Below, one piece after another: positions 8,683 to 17,284 of a stretch of 64,000 nucleotides of DNA (positions are counted from its first letter, which is position 1; every line of letters starts with the position of its first letter). The notes beneath the pieces are model-generated. The model did no database searches and was not told the DNA's origin. It saw only the letters and a program-made list of their open reading frames with translations. The stretch covers positions 1-64,000 of the forward strand of contig JBBRLP010000005.1 of NCBI GenBank assembly GCA_038231295.1. Direction: 5' to 3'. The translations under genes were made by a program, and so were the position numbers. This DNA is from JANXLO01 sp038231295 (GTDB lineage Bacteria; Armatimonadota; Chthonomonadetes; Chthonomonadales; Chthonomonadaceae).

Positions 8683-8688
8683 TATAAT
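8683..8688 (+). promoter_or_regulatory. -10 box of pcrA promoter
   Basis: TATAAT lies 24 bases before the pcrA start with no convincing -35. A tiny frame ATG-TAC-AAT-GAC-TGA at 8705 overlaps the true ATG at 8712, and the AAGGAG at 8695-8700 is closer to the tiny frame than to pcrA. Confidence 0.5.
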
Positions 8689-8711
8689 AGAGGGAAGGAG
8701 ACAAATGTACA

Positions 8712-11024
8712 ATGACTGAACCCCGCCCTGAGCCTGTCCCTGTAACTTCTAACAGAGATAGCGATGTGATTGAGGAAGCCCCAACGCATCCATTGTTGCG
8801 CGCCCTGAATCCGGTGCAGCGGGAGGCGGTGCTGCATGGGGAGGGGCCGCTACTGCTTTTTGCGGGGGCGGGCAGCGGGAAGACCCGCGTTCTGACGCAC
8901 CGGGTCGCCTATCTGATCGCCGAGCGCAACGTCTCTCCTTACAACATCCTTGCGGTCACCTTTACGAATAAGGCCGCGAAGGAGATGAAGGAGCGCATCG
9001 GCAAGATTTTGAACGACGAGGGGAAGTCGCGGCACCTGTGGGTGGGAACCTTCCATGCGACCTGCGCCCGTCTCCTGCGGGAACACGGCGAGAAGATCGG
9101 CCTCAAGCGCGATTTCCTGGTCTTCGACGACAGCGACCAACTGACCGTCATGCGCGACTGCCTGCGGCAGCTCAGCATAGACGAAAAGCAGTTCACCCCC
9201 CGCTCCATCCTCTCCCGCATCAGCAACGCGAAAGAGAAATTAATTATGCCGGAAGACTGGCATACGCACTTTCGCGGTTTTCTCGAAGACATCTGTGGCA
9301 AGGTCTACCCGCTCTATCAGCAGAAACTGGATCAGAACAACGCCCTCGATTTTGACGACCTGCTCGTGGAGACCGTGCGGCTCTTCGCGGAGAGTCCGAA
9401 CACGCTCGAACGTCTACAGGATCGGTTTCGGTACGTTCTCGTGGACGAGTATCAGGATGTCAACTATGTCCAGTATATGTTTTTGAAGCAGCTTGCCCTG
9501 AAACGGCGAAATCTGTGTGTTGTGGGAGATGACGATCAGTCGGTCTATGCGTTCCGAGGGGCGAATGTCGAACTGATTTTGCAGTTTGAGCACGACTACC
9601 CGGAGGCCAAAGTCCTCAAACTGGAACAGAACTATCGCTCCACGAAGACAATTCTGGACGCCGCCTACGGGGTGGTAAAGCACAACCGGGGCCGCAAGGA
9701 CAAGAAACTCTGGACGCACAACGACGACGGAATTCCCCTCACCCGTATTGACGCCGCGAACGAGCAGGAAGAGGCCGTGAAGATCGTCGAGCGGATACGC
9801 GACGACATCAAACTACAAAAACGAGGCTACGCGGACTACGGCGTTCTCTATCGCACGAACGCGCAGTCCCGTGTGCTGGAAGAGGTGTTCAAGAACTGGC
9901 GCATACCCGCCCGCATCGTCGGTGGGGTGCGCTACTTCGACCGCAAAGAGGTCAAGGACGCCCTCGCCTATCTGCGTGTCGTGCAGTCTCCCGCCGACAG
10001 TGTCAGTCTGCGGCGCATCCTCAATGTCCCGGCGCGAGGCATCGGCGCAACGACTGTGAAGGCCATCGAAGAGGAGATGAACCTGTCGGGGCGGTCGTTC
10101 TGGGAAGTCCTCTCCCGCGCCGAAGACCTGAGCATGCTTCAGAGACCCACGCGCAAAAGGCTCTCCGATTTCGTCGCGCTGATTGTTGGGCTGCGGGCAG
10201 AGCGGGAGAGCCTGAGCGTGACCGATCTCGCGCAGACGATGCTTGACCGCACGGGTCTGCTGCGCGAACTGGAGACCCAGAACGACATTGACCGCGTGGA
10301 GAACGTCAAAGAGCTGCTATCCACGACCCGGCAGTACGAATCCGAGGCGTTGCAGCAGGGCGAGTCGCCCGCGCTCGGAGGCTTTTTGGAGAACGTCTCC
10401 CTGGTCGCGGACATTGATAATCTCGACCCCGACGCAGAGGCCGTCACGATGATGACGCTTCACGCCTCGAAGGGGCTGGAGTTTCCGGTCGTATTTCTGG
10501 TCGGGATGGAGGAGAATCTGTTCCCGCACCTGCGCTCCCGCGATTCCGACGCGGAAATGGAAGAGGAGCGCCGCCTCTGTTATGTCGGCATCACTCGCGC
10601 TCAGGAGGAGCTGGTCGTCAGTCGGGCGGACAGGCGGACGCTGTTCGGGGGTATCTCGTTCAATCCGCCGTCACGGTTCTTGCGCGAAATCCCCGCCGAA
10701 CTGTTCTATTCTCAGAGCGCGAAAATCGGGCGCGGCCCGACTGTCAGCAGTTTCGACCCGGACGCGGAGTTCGCTCCTGTGCAGCGCCCTGCCGCGCCTC
10801 GCAAACTCTGGGACAGCGGTTCCCTCTCCCCCACCGAACAGAAACGCACGGCGGTCACCGACGAATATCGGGTCGGGCAGAAAGTCCGGCACGAGACATT
10901 CGGCGTCGGCGTGATACTGAACGTCTCCGGGGAGGGCGCGAACCGTCAGGTGGAAGTCGTTTTCCCCAAAGTCGGGCCGAAACGTCTGGCCCTCGCCTAC
11001 GCAAATCTGGTTCCCGTCAAATGA
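8712..11024 (+). CDS. pcrA: ATP-dependent DNA helicase PcrA/UvrD
   Basis: This 770-residue SF1A helicase unwinds DNA 3'-to-5' in repair and replication restart and displaces recombinase filaments. Motifs are complete: Q motif LNPVQREAVL, Walker A AGAGSGKTRVLTHR (residue about 52), Walker B LVDEYQDVNYVQ, motif III VVGDDDQSVYAFRGA, motif IV QNYRST, motif V MTLHASKGLEFPVVFLVG and motif VI EERRLCYVGITRAQEEL. The C-terminal YRVGQKVRHETFGVGVI is the Tudor-like RNA-polymerase-binding module typical of PcrA rather than Rep. It has its own -10 at 8683 and its stop overlaps the next gene's start (ATGA). Confidence 0.95.
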   Translation: MTEPRPEPVPVTSNRDSDVIEEAPTHPLLRALNPVQREAVLHGEGPLLLFAGAGSGKTRVLTHRVAYLIAERNVSPYNILAVTFTNKAAKEMKERIGKILNDEGKSRHLWVGTFHATCARLLREHGEKIGLKRDFLVFDDSDQLTVMRDCLRQLSIDEKQFTPRSILSRISNAKEKLIMPEDWHTHFRGFLEDICGKVYPLYQQKLDQNNALDFDDLLVETVRLFAESPNTLERLQDRFRYVLVDEYQDVNYVQYMFLKQLALKRRNLCVVGDDDQSVYAFRGANVELILQFEHDYPEAKVLKLEQNYRSTKTILDAAYGVVKHNRGRKDKKLWTHNDDGIPLTRIDAANEQEEAVKIVERIRDDIKLQKRGYADYGVLYRTNAQSRVLEEVFKNWRIPARIVGGVRYFDRKEVKDALAYLRVVQSPADSVSLRRILNVPARGIGATTVKAIEEEMNLSGRSFWEVLSRAEDLSMLQRPTRKRLSDFVALIVGLRAERESLSVTDLAQTMLDRTGLLRELETQNDIDRVENVKELLSTTRQYESEALQQGESPALGGFLENVSLVADIDNLDPDAEAVTMMTLHASKGLEFPVVFLVGMEENLFPHLRSRDSDAEMEEERRLCYVGITRAQEELVVSRADRRTLFGGISFNPPSRFLREIPAELFYSQSAKIGRGPTVSSFDPDAEFAPVQRPAAPRKLWDSGSLSPTEQKRTAVTDEYRVGQKVRHETFGVGVILNVSGEGANRQVEVVFPKVGPKRLALAYANLVPVK

Positions 11025-11794
11025 ACGAGGAAGCAGAACCTGCCGCACCCATTCCGCTTTACGATGCGGTCGCAGAGTGGTACGACGACAGCATCAAGCG
11101 CGGCTCTCCCATCCACGCACTGGCGATTCCCGCCCTGCTAGAACTGTGCGGGGATGTGTCAGGAAGGCAGGTGTGCGACCTGGCCTGCGGGCAGGGAATT
11201 CTGACACGGGAACTCGCTAAGCGTGGGGCTGAGGTCACTGGGATAGACCTGTCGAGGCGTCTGCTCGCGCTGGCGCGGGAGAGGGAAGCATCGGAGCCGT
11301 CTGGAATCGTATATCGGGAAGGCGATGCACAGTCGCTGTCGGAGATAACGAACGCGACCTTCGACGGCGTAACCTGCTGTCTGGCGCTCATGGATATTCC
11401 CGACCTGCCCGCCTGTCTGCGGACGGTAGCGCGTGTGTTGAAGCCGGGAGGCTGGTTCGTGTTCGCGGTGACGCATCCCTGTTTTCAGGTTCCCGAAGGC
11501 CGGTGGACGGGGCAGAGAGGCGGCACGGTGCGGCGCGAGGTCCGGGGTTATTTCCGGGAAATCTACTGGCGCTCCGACAATCCGCATGGAGTGCGCGGCC
11601 AGGTCGGGGCGTATCATCGCACCCTGACGACCCTGCTGAACGCCTGTCTCGGCGCGGGACTGGCCCTGGAGCATTTTGCCGAGCCGCAGGCACAGGACGA
11701 GATTTCGCGGCGTGTGCCGGGCTATGAAGAGGTTCCGGCAGCGCTGGTGGTGCGGTGTGCGAAGCGTGGTGTGCAGGAAGAGAAAAGCGTATGA
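11021..11794 (+). CDS. Class I SAM-dependent methyltransferase
   Basis: The 257-residue protein is a Rossmann-fold methyltransferase. The SAM-binding motif I is VCDLACGQGILTRELAKRG, motif II EVTGIDLSRRLLALA, and motifs III/IV are DGVTCCLALMDIPDL and RVLKPGGWFVFAVTHPCFQ, a type-11 layout. The LACGQG core instead of the common LGCGTG is shared by several small-molecule methyltransferases; the acceptor is unknown. It starts inside the pcrA stop (ATGA) and ends inside the start of the ferritin-VIT1 gene (ATGA), so the three are translationally coupled although no shared function is evident. Confidence 0.85.
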   Translation: MNEEAEPAAPIPLYDAVAEWYDDSIKRGSPIHALAIPALLELCGDVSGRQVCDLACGQGILTRELAKRGAEVTGIDLSRRLLALAREREASEPSGIVYREGDAQSLSEITNATFDGVTCCLALMDIPDLPACLRTVARVLKPGGWFVFAVTHPCFQVPEGRWTGQRGGTVRREVRGYFREIYWRSDNPHGVRGQVGAYHRTLTTLLNACLGAGLALEHFAEPQAQDEISRRVPGYEEVPAALVVRCAKRGVQEEKSV

Positions 11795-12945
11795 TGCGAG
11801 AACAGAAAGTAATTGCTGCCCTCCGATCGGCGTGGGAGCGCGAAATCGAAGCGGCGCAGATGTATCGGCTCCTCGGCGAGCAGCAGGGAGACGAGCGGCG
11901 TCAGCGGCTGTTTCTGCGGCTTGCCGAGGCGGAGGAAGGTCATGCGCGTGAGTTCGCCGGACGCATTGCCGCGCTTGGCGGGATGCCGCCCGAAGCGACG
12001 ACGGTTCCGACCCAGGCGCAGCGACGCATGATGAAGACCTTCGGGCCGGACGCCATGCTGCGCCGCCTCGAAGCCGAGGAGGAGAGGAATATCACGCAGT
12101 TCGAGAAGCAGGCGCATGATCTGGAGGAAGATGCGGAGTCTTTCGCGCTCTTCCAGCGGATAGAAGAGGAGGAGAAGCAGCACGCCTCCACTCTGCACTC
12201 ACTGAAAATGCCCGATGAACCGAAAACTCGTCTGGAAGCCATGCTGAAAGGCGAAAAGTGGCACGTCTCGACGGGAAGCTGGATAGGAGATGCGATCTAC
12301 GGCGTCAACGACGGCCTCGGTTCTGTCTTCGGCGTCGTGAGCGGAATGGCCGGGTTCGCCGGGACCCAGCACGAGGCGTTTAAGTACGTGGTAGCGTCAG
12401 GTCTGGTGGCGACTCTCGCCTCGGCGCTTTCGATGGGTTCTAGCGCGTTCATGGCGACGAAGGCCGAACGGGAGGTCTATGAGGCGGAGATAGGCCGTGA
12501 ACGCCAGGAGATCGAACAGTCCCCGGAGCATGAAAAAGAGGAGTTGGCCCTGCTCTACCAGTTGAAAGGGTTCTCGGAGACCGAAGCGGAAATGATGGCG
12601 ACACGGGTTTCCGCGCAGCCGGAACTGTTCCTCAAAACGATGGCGCAGGAGGAATTGGGCCTGAGCGAACGCCACTTCCCCAACCCCCTGATCGGGGCGA
12701 CCTCTGCCGCGCTCTCTACAGCCATTGGCGGCATTCTGCCCGTCCTGCCGTTCTTCTTCCTGCGCGGCCTTCCCGCCGTATTTGCCGCCGCGCTCGTCGG
12801 GATGGCGGCGCACTTCGCGGTCGGCGCGGCCAAGAGCATGATTACCTCCCGCTCCTGGTGGGCGAGTGGCTTCGAAATGACCCTTATCGGCTTCCTCACC
12901 GGCGGCGTCACCTTCGGAATCGGCAAACTCTTCCACATCGGTTAG
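11791..12945 (+). CDS. Ferritin-like/VIT1 fusion membrane protein (MbfA-like)
   Basis: The 384-residue protein joins an N-terminal four-helix ferritin-like (rubrerythrin/erythrin) domain to a C-terminal VIT1/CCC1 transporter domain. In the first part the di-iron ligands are readable in WEREIEAAQMYRLLG, EAEEGHAREFAGRIA, EEERNITQFEKQA and RIEEEEKQHASTL (residues about 13-140). The second part begins WIGDAIYGVNDGLGSVFGVVSG and has five membrane helices, with a conserved cytoplasmic insertion EKEELALLYQLKGFSETEAE. Family knowledge: MbfA of alpha-proteobacteria exports iron (or manganese) and protects against iron and peroxide stress. AGGAAGAG precedes the ATG at 11791, which overlaps the methyltransferase stop. 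Confidence 0.85.
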   Translation: MMREQKVIAALRSAWEREIEAAQMYRLLGEQQGDERRQRLFLRLAEAEEGHAREFAGRIAALGGMPPEATTVPTQAQRRMMKTFGPDAMLRRLEAEEERNITQFEKQAHDLEEDAESFALFQRIEEEEKQHASTLHSLKMPDEPKTRLEAMLKGEKWHVSTGSWIGDAIYGVNDGLGSVFGVVSGMAGFAGTQHEAFKYVVASGLVATLASALSMGSSAFMATKAEREVYEAEIGRERQEIEQSPEHEKEELALLYQLKGFSETEAEMMATRVSAQPELFLKTMAQEELGLSERHFPNPLIGATSAALSTAIGGILPVLPFFFLRGLPAVFAAALVGMAAHFAVGAAKSMITSRSWWASGFEMTLIGFLTGGVTFGIGKLFHIG

Positions 12946-12951
12946 AAGTGT

Positions 12952-15396
12952 CTATTTCGTGCGGGCGCCTTTGCGGGAGACGATGGCGCGTTTGCCTTTT
13001 TCCAGGTCGCTGGAGACGGGAGTGCCGGAGGCTTTGTTGGGGCCGGCGCGGTGGATGTTGAGAATGTCGGGGAGGGCGTGGACTTTACCGATGATGGTTT
13101 TGAGGTGTTCGGTATCGCGCACTTCTATGGCGACTTCAAGGGTAGCGGTCTTGTCGCGGTGGGATTGTGTCTTGACGGCGGTGATGAACGTCTTGTTCTC
13201 GCCGAAGATGTTGCTGACATCCGCGAGCAGGCCAGTACGGTCTACGGTCTCAATGATGAGATAGACCTGAAAGACCTGGCCCTCGTTGCCGATGTAGGCG
13301 ACGGGCATACAGCGGTCGGCCTCGTGCTGGAGGGCCTGCTGGGCGTTGGGACATTCGCGGCGATGCAGCGCCATGCCGCGCCCGCGTGTCACATAGCCGA
13401 TCACCTCGTCGCCGGGAATGGGCAGGCAGCAGCGGGATCGTCGGAACTCCACATTCTCCGCATCCATCGCCCCGGCCCGAATCTGGAGTTTGCGGTCATC
13501 GGCGCGGGTTTCCGAGGTGCGGAGTTCATCGGCAGGGACGGCGGCGGGTTTGAGACGGTTCAGGACGGTGAGCGGCGCGATGGTCCCCTGCCCTATCTGC
13601 GCGAGCAGGTCTTTCTCCCGATGCTCCTCTTCGGTCAGAATGTTGAAGGAGGTGGCAATCGCCCGCAGTTGTTCGTCCTTGATGAGCGAGTGGGGGGCGT
13701 CGCCCCAGGCTTTCGCGTCCCGGTCTATCTGATGCTGAAGCTCCTTTTCGAGCATCTCCCGGCCTTTGAGGATATTCTCGTCCCGGTTCTGGCGGCGGAA
13801 GTAGGAGCGGATACGGGTGCGGGCGTGGGAGGTCTTAACGAAGCCCAGCCAGTCACGGCTTGGAGCGGCGTTCGGGCGAGTGATGATGTCCACCGACATC
13901 CCGTTTTTGAATTCCGGGTTAGTGAACTCGAAGCGGAAGGAGAGCGGGACCATCCGGCCGTTCACCTTCGCCCCCACGCAGTGCTGCCCCACATTCGAGT
14001 GAATGCGATAGGCGAAATCTACCGGGGTGCTGCCGACGGGCAGATCGAACACATCGCCTTTCGGGGTGCTGACGAAGACCTGATCGGTGAAGAGGTCGTC
14101 AGCGATATTCTGCATGAACTCGCGGGAGTTTTTGCTGTCGTTCTGCCAGTCGAACATCTGCTGCCGCAGAAACGCCAGCCGCCGCTCGAACTGATCGCTG
14201 ACCTTGCCGCCCTCTTTGTACTGCCAGTGCGCTGCGACTCCGAACTCCGCCGTGCGGTGCATCTCCCAGGTGCGAATCTGCACTTCGACTGGGCTGCCGG
14301 TCGGCCCGGTGACCTTGATATGGAGCGACTGGTAGAGGTTGGTCTTGCTCTGAGCAATGTAGTCGGTGTACATCCCCGGAATGGGCGTCCAGAGCGCACT
14401 GACGACTCCAAGCGCATGGTAACACTCGGAGCGAGTGTGAACGATGATGCGGAGGGCAGTGAGGTCGAAAAGGTCGGCGAACTCCAGACGCTGCTGCTGC
14501 ATCTTATTATATATACTGTAGAGGTGCTTGGGACGGCCCTTGACCTGTGCGGCGATTCCCTCCTCTTTCAGTTTGTCGGTGAGCGCCTGGATCGCCTCGT
14601 CCACCTCAGCCTGTCGGTCGGCGCGGTTTCGGGCCACCATCTGGGAGACGTCGCGGTAGGCTTCCGGGTTGACGTATTTGAAGGAGAGGTCTTCCAACTG
14701 CCACTTAAGCTGCCAGATGCCGAGACGGTGCGCGAGGGGAGCGAAAATCTGGAGTGTTTCGGAGGCCATTCGGAACTGACGGGCGGGGGAAAGACCCGCC
14801 AGTGTCCGCATATTGTGCATCCGGTCGGCGAGTTTGATGACGATGACGCGCAGGTCTTTCGCCATCGCGACAAAGATTTTGCGGATATTAGCGGCGTTCT
14901 TGGCGAGTTCGGCCTGCTTTTTGCGGCGTTCGAGGGTCGCCTCGCTCAGATCCTCTTCGTCTTCGGGGGTCGCATCGCGCTTCTTGCCCTCGTCAACCCC
15001 CACAATCTGCAGTTTGGTCACGCCATCCACGAGATGCGCGACTTCCGGGCCGAACTCCGCGATCAGAATCTCCCCGGTCACGTCGCAGTCTTCCACGACA
15101 TCGTGCAGCAGTCCCGCGGCGAGTGTGGCCTCGTCCATTTCGAGTTCGGCCAGAATCTCGGTGACTTCGACCGGGTGTGTGATGTAGGGTTCGCCACTGT
15201 TGCGTGTCTGCCCTTCATGCTTCTCGAAGGCGAAACGGAACGCCCGACGCACGAGGTCTGCATCCGCCTGCGGACGGTATTCAGCGAGGCGGACCAGAAT
15301 GCGCTCCAGTTGCGCGGTCAGGTCCCTGTCCTGTTCGCCAGCCTGTGGTTCTGCGGGCGTCCATTCCGTGTCGGGTTTCGGGGAGGGGTAGGTCAT
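12952..15396 (-). CDS. rel: Bifunctional (p)ppGpp synthetase/hydrolase Rel
   Basis: The protein (about 814 residues from this start) makes and breaks (p)ppGpp in the stringent response. Order: HD hydrolase domain (EPYITHPVEVTEILAEL, LLHDVVEDCD, intact HD), synthetase domain (GRPKHLYSIYNKMQ, FDLTALRIIVHT, YQSLHIKVTGPTGSPVEVQ), TGS (VFVSTPKGDVFDLPVGSTPV), zinc-finger/RIS region with RRSRCCLPIPGDEVIGY and CPNAQQALQ, and a C-terminal ACT domain. The usual NGYQSLH glycine is Leu (TNLYQSLH). The start is uncertain: MTYPSPKP at 15396 suits the family length but has a weak ribosome site; the frame is open to an ATG at 15558, just past a possible TATACT (minus strand, about 15573). Confidence 0.9.
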   Translation of the reverse strand: MTYPSPKPDTEWTPAEPQAGEQDRDLTAQLERILVRLAEYRPQADADLVRRAFRFAFEKHEGQTRNSGEPYITHPVEVTEILAELEMDEATLAAGLLHDVVEDCDVTGEILIAEFGPEVAHLVDGVTKLQIVGVDEGKKRDATPEDEEDLSEATLERRKKQAELAKNAANIRKIFVAMAKDLRVIVIKLADRMHNMRTLAGLSPARQFRMASETLQIFAPLAHRLGIWQLKWQLEDLSFKYVNPEAYRDVSQMVARNRADRQAEVDEAIQALTDKLKEEGIAAQVKGRPKHLYSIYNKMQQQRLEFADLFDLTALRIIVHTRSECYHALGVVSALWTPIPGMYTDYIAQSKTNLYQSLHIKVTGPTGSPVEVQIRTWEMHRTAEFGVAAHWQYKEGGKVSDQFERRLAFLRQQMFDWQNDSKNSREFMQNIADDLFTDQVFVSTPKGDVFDLPVGSTPVDFAYRIHSNVGQHCVGAKVNGRMVPLSFRFEFTNPEFKNGMSVDIITRPNAAPSRDWLGFVKTSHARTRIRSYFRRQNRDENILKGREMLEKELQHQIDRDAKAWGDAPHSLIKDEQLRAIATSFNILTEEEHREKDLLAQIGQGTIAPLTVLNRLKPAAVPADELRTSETRADDRKLQIRAGAMDAENVEFRRSRCCLPIPGDEVIGYVTRGRGMALHRRECPNAQQALQHEADRCMPVAYIGNEGQVFQVYLIIETVDRTGLLADVSNIFGENKTFITAVKTQSHRDKTATLEVAIEVRDTEHLKTIIGKVHALPDILNIHRAGPNKASGTPVSSDLEKGKRAIVSRKGARTK

Positions 15397-15601
15397 CGTC
15401 TGCGTGGCTGCCTCTCTCGCCGTAGCGTTTCGTCTGCCTCTATGGTGCGGAGCGTCCCCTTTCGTCATCGCCACGACGAAAAGGAACGCTCCACGAATCC
15501 GGGTCAAAAAACCGTTATGCACAGGCTTTTTCACCCCGCGCCCTGTCCTCACGCTCATTCATGGGGATAAACAGTATACCCTCTTTTCGATGCTTTATGG
15601 T

Positions 15602-16294
15602 TCAGCGGGAGCAGGCGCGGCGGAGACGTTTTTCACTGAGGACGACGAGCGTGCGGCCGTCGAGGCGGACGGCCTGGGTGTCGCGGAGGCCGGTCAGGGC
15701 GCGGCTTACGCTCTCGCGGGTCGCACCAATTTGTTCGGCAAGCTGCTGCTGCGTGATTTTGTGCGTGATGCGTTTGCCACCGGCGGGGTCGTCTTCCCCG
15801 TAGGCGGCGAGGAGGTCAAGAAGGGCTTCGGCGACGCGCCCGGTCACATCGAGTTCGCGGTGGCTTTCGAGGTGGTCAGCGGCCTGACGGATGCGGTCCG
15901 CCAGGTTCGCCATGATAGAGAGGGCAAATTTCGAGGACTGCTCCACACAGCGCACGAAATCGGCGTGGTCGAGCATCAGCAGGTCACAGGGTTCCGTCGT
16001 GACGACATCCGCCATGCGCGGCTTGCCATCGAACAGCGAGAGTTCACCGAAATGCTCCCCGGAGCCGCGCTGCGCGATCTGCACCACCTCCCCGGACGCC
16101 CCGACCGTCTGGACTTTCACGCGCCCGGAGATGATGATATAGAGTGTATAGCCGGGATCGCCCTCATGGAACAGCGTCTCGCCGACCGGGAATTTGCGGC
16201 GGCGGCTGCGCTGTGCCAGTGCAAGCAGAGAGGATTGGTCCAGACTGGCGAACAGCGGCACTTTCCGCAGGACAGAGGTCAGAGTCGTTTCCAA
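15602..16294 (-). CDS. Crp/Fnr family transcriptional regulator
   Basis: The 230-residue protein has an N-terminal cyclic-nucleotide-binding beta roll (GETLFHEGDPGYTLYIIISG, then GEHFGELSLFDGKPRMADVV, which resembles the cAMP phosphate-binding cassette FGELALFxxxPRxA) and a C-terminal winged helix (ITQQQLAEQIGATRESVSRA, about residues 180-200). There is no N-terminal cysteine cluster, so it is not an oxygen-sensing FNR; cAMP or another ligand is likely. It lies 17 bases downstream of the Tat-exported TIM barrel gene on the same strand and upstream of rel. Confidence 0.9.
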   Translation of the reverse strand: METTLTSVLRKVPLFASLDQSSLLALAQRSRRRKFPVGETLFHEGDPGYTLYIIISGRVKVQTVGASGEVVQIAQRGSGEHFGELSLFDGKPRMADVVTTEPCDLLMLDHADFVRCVEQSSKFALSIMANLADRIRQAADHLESHRELDVTGRVAEALLDLLAAYGEDDPAGGKRITHKITQQQLAEQIGATRESVSRALTGLRDTQAVRLDGRTLVVLSEKRLRRACSR

Positions 16295-16311
16295 AAAGGC
16301 GTCTCCCCGGT

Positions 16312-17217
16312 TCAGGCTTGTGCGACTGTCTCGCCCGACAGCCGCTGCAATTCGGCGATGGCGCGGGGAACCGCGACCTTTGGCTCTTCTGCCGCCTCAT
16401 ACTCCAGCAGCAGGTAGCCGCGATAGTTCACGCCGCGCAGAATGTTGAGAATACGGGCGAAATCGGTGGCTTCGCGCTTGCCGCCGGGGAAAATCTCCGT
16501 CTTCATGTGCGTCGTGACCGCGTACTTCGCAACGCGGGCGAGATCGCCGTAGGGGTCGGCGGTGTGGTAGTTGGCCGTGTCCCATTTCAGGCCGAACCAG
16601 TCGGAGTGAATGGCTTCCAGAATCTCCAGCGTTCCCGCCGAGTCCGCGACCACCCCGCCGTGATTCTCCATCGCGAGAATTACGCCCTTCTCTTCCGCTT
16701 TCGGCAGGCACTCCTGCACACACTCCACCACCCACTTGCGGCCGGTGGCGTTGTCGGTGCCTTTCGGGGGGCCACCCGCGAAGACGCGCAGGGTACGCGC
16801 TCCCATATCCGCCGCATAGTCAATCCACTGCCGCACCTTGACCAGGTTCTTGTCCCGCTCCTCACCCGGCGGCAGGCAAAAGGTGTTGCCCACAGACGCC
16901 CCCGCGACATCCAGGCCGAGCAGGAACGCCCGCCGCGCCAGACGGTGGATATCCGCCAGTTTCAGCGGCTCCGGGAAGTAGTAGGCGGTCATCTCAACCC
17001 CGTCCATATCCATCGCCGCGCAGGCTTCCAGAAACGCCTCGTAGCTCATGGGGTCGGTTTTGGCCTGGAGGTACTGACGGTAGGAGTAGGCGCAGGAACC
17101 GACACGGAATCGCGGTCGGCTGCCCCGTTTCGGCGGCTCGGCCCCCGCCACTCCGCTCGCCGCGCTGCCAATTCCGGCGGTCACTGCCGCCGACAGAACA
17201 TCTCTGCGTGTCATCAT
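16312..17217 (-). CDS. Tat-exported TIM barrel sugar isomerase/epimerase
   Basis: The 301-residue protein begins with a twin-arginine signal (MMTRRDVLSAAVTAGIGSAA), so it should be folded and exported. The rest is a xylose-isomerase-like barrel: DMDGVEMTAYYF, ARTLRVFAGG, ILAMENHGGV (Glu ligand), FGLKWDTANYH (Asp/His region), THMKTEIFPG and GYLLLEYEA (final Glu). Such secreted barrels commonly process sugars or inositol derivatives in lineages rich in polysaccharide metabolism. GAGGAG sits eight bases before the ATG at 17217; ATG at 17214 is the alternative. No substrate can be named. Confidence 0.8.
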   Translation of the reverse strand: MMTRRDVLSAAVTAGIGSAASGVAGAEPPKRGSRPRFRVGSCAYSYRQYLQAKTDPMSYEAFLEACAAMDMDGVEMTAYYFPEPLKLADIHRLARRAFLLGLDVAGASVGNTFCLPPGEERDKNLVKVRQWIDYAADMGARTLRVFAGGPPKGTDNATGRKWVVECVQECLPKAEEKGVILAMENHGGVVADSAGTLEILEAIHSDWFGLKWDTANYHTADPYGDLARVAKYAVTTHMKTEIFPGGKREATDFARILNILRGVNYRGYLLLEYEAAEEPKVAVPRAIAELQRLSGETVAQA

Positions 17218-17284
17218 GCCTGCTTCTCCTCTGAAGTTCCAAATCGCTGTGTGTCGTGAACAGCCCGTCTCACGGAGATCGGGA

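Noticed and set aside
8705..8719. Tiny upstream frame ATG-TAC-AAT-GAC-TGA before pcrA
   Set aside because: Four codons overlapping the true start; may be chance, not enough evidence for regulation.
15468..15558. 54-residue N-terminal extension of Rel starting at 15558
   Set aside because: No ribosome site and basic, low-complexity content; left as an alternative because a TATACT lies just upstream.
13051..15570. Long plus-strand open frame of 839 codons
   Set aside because: It is antisense to rel, whose domains are all recognisable; the composition is that of a shadow frame.
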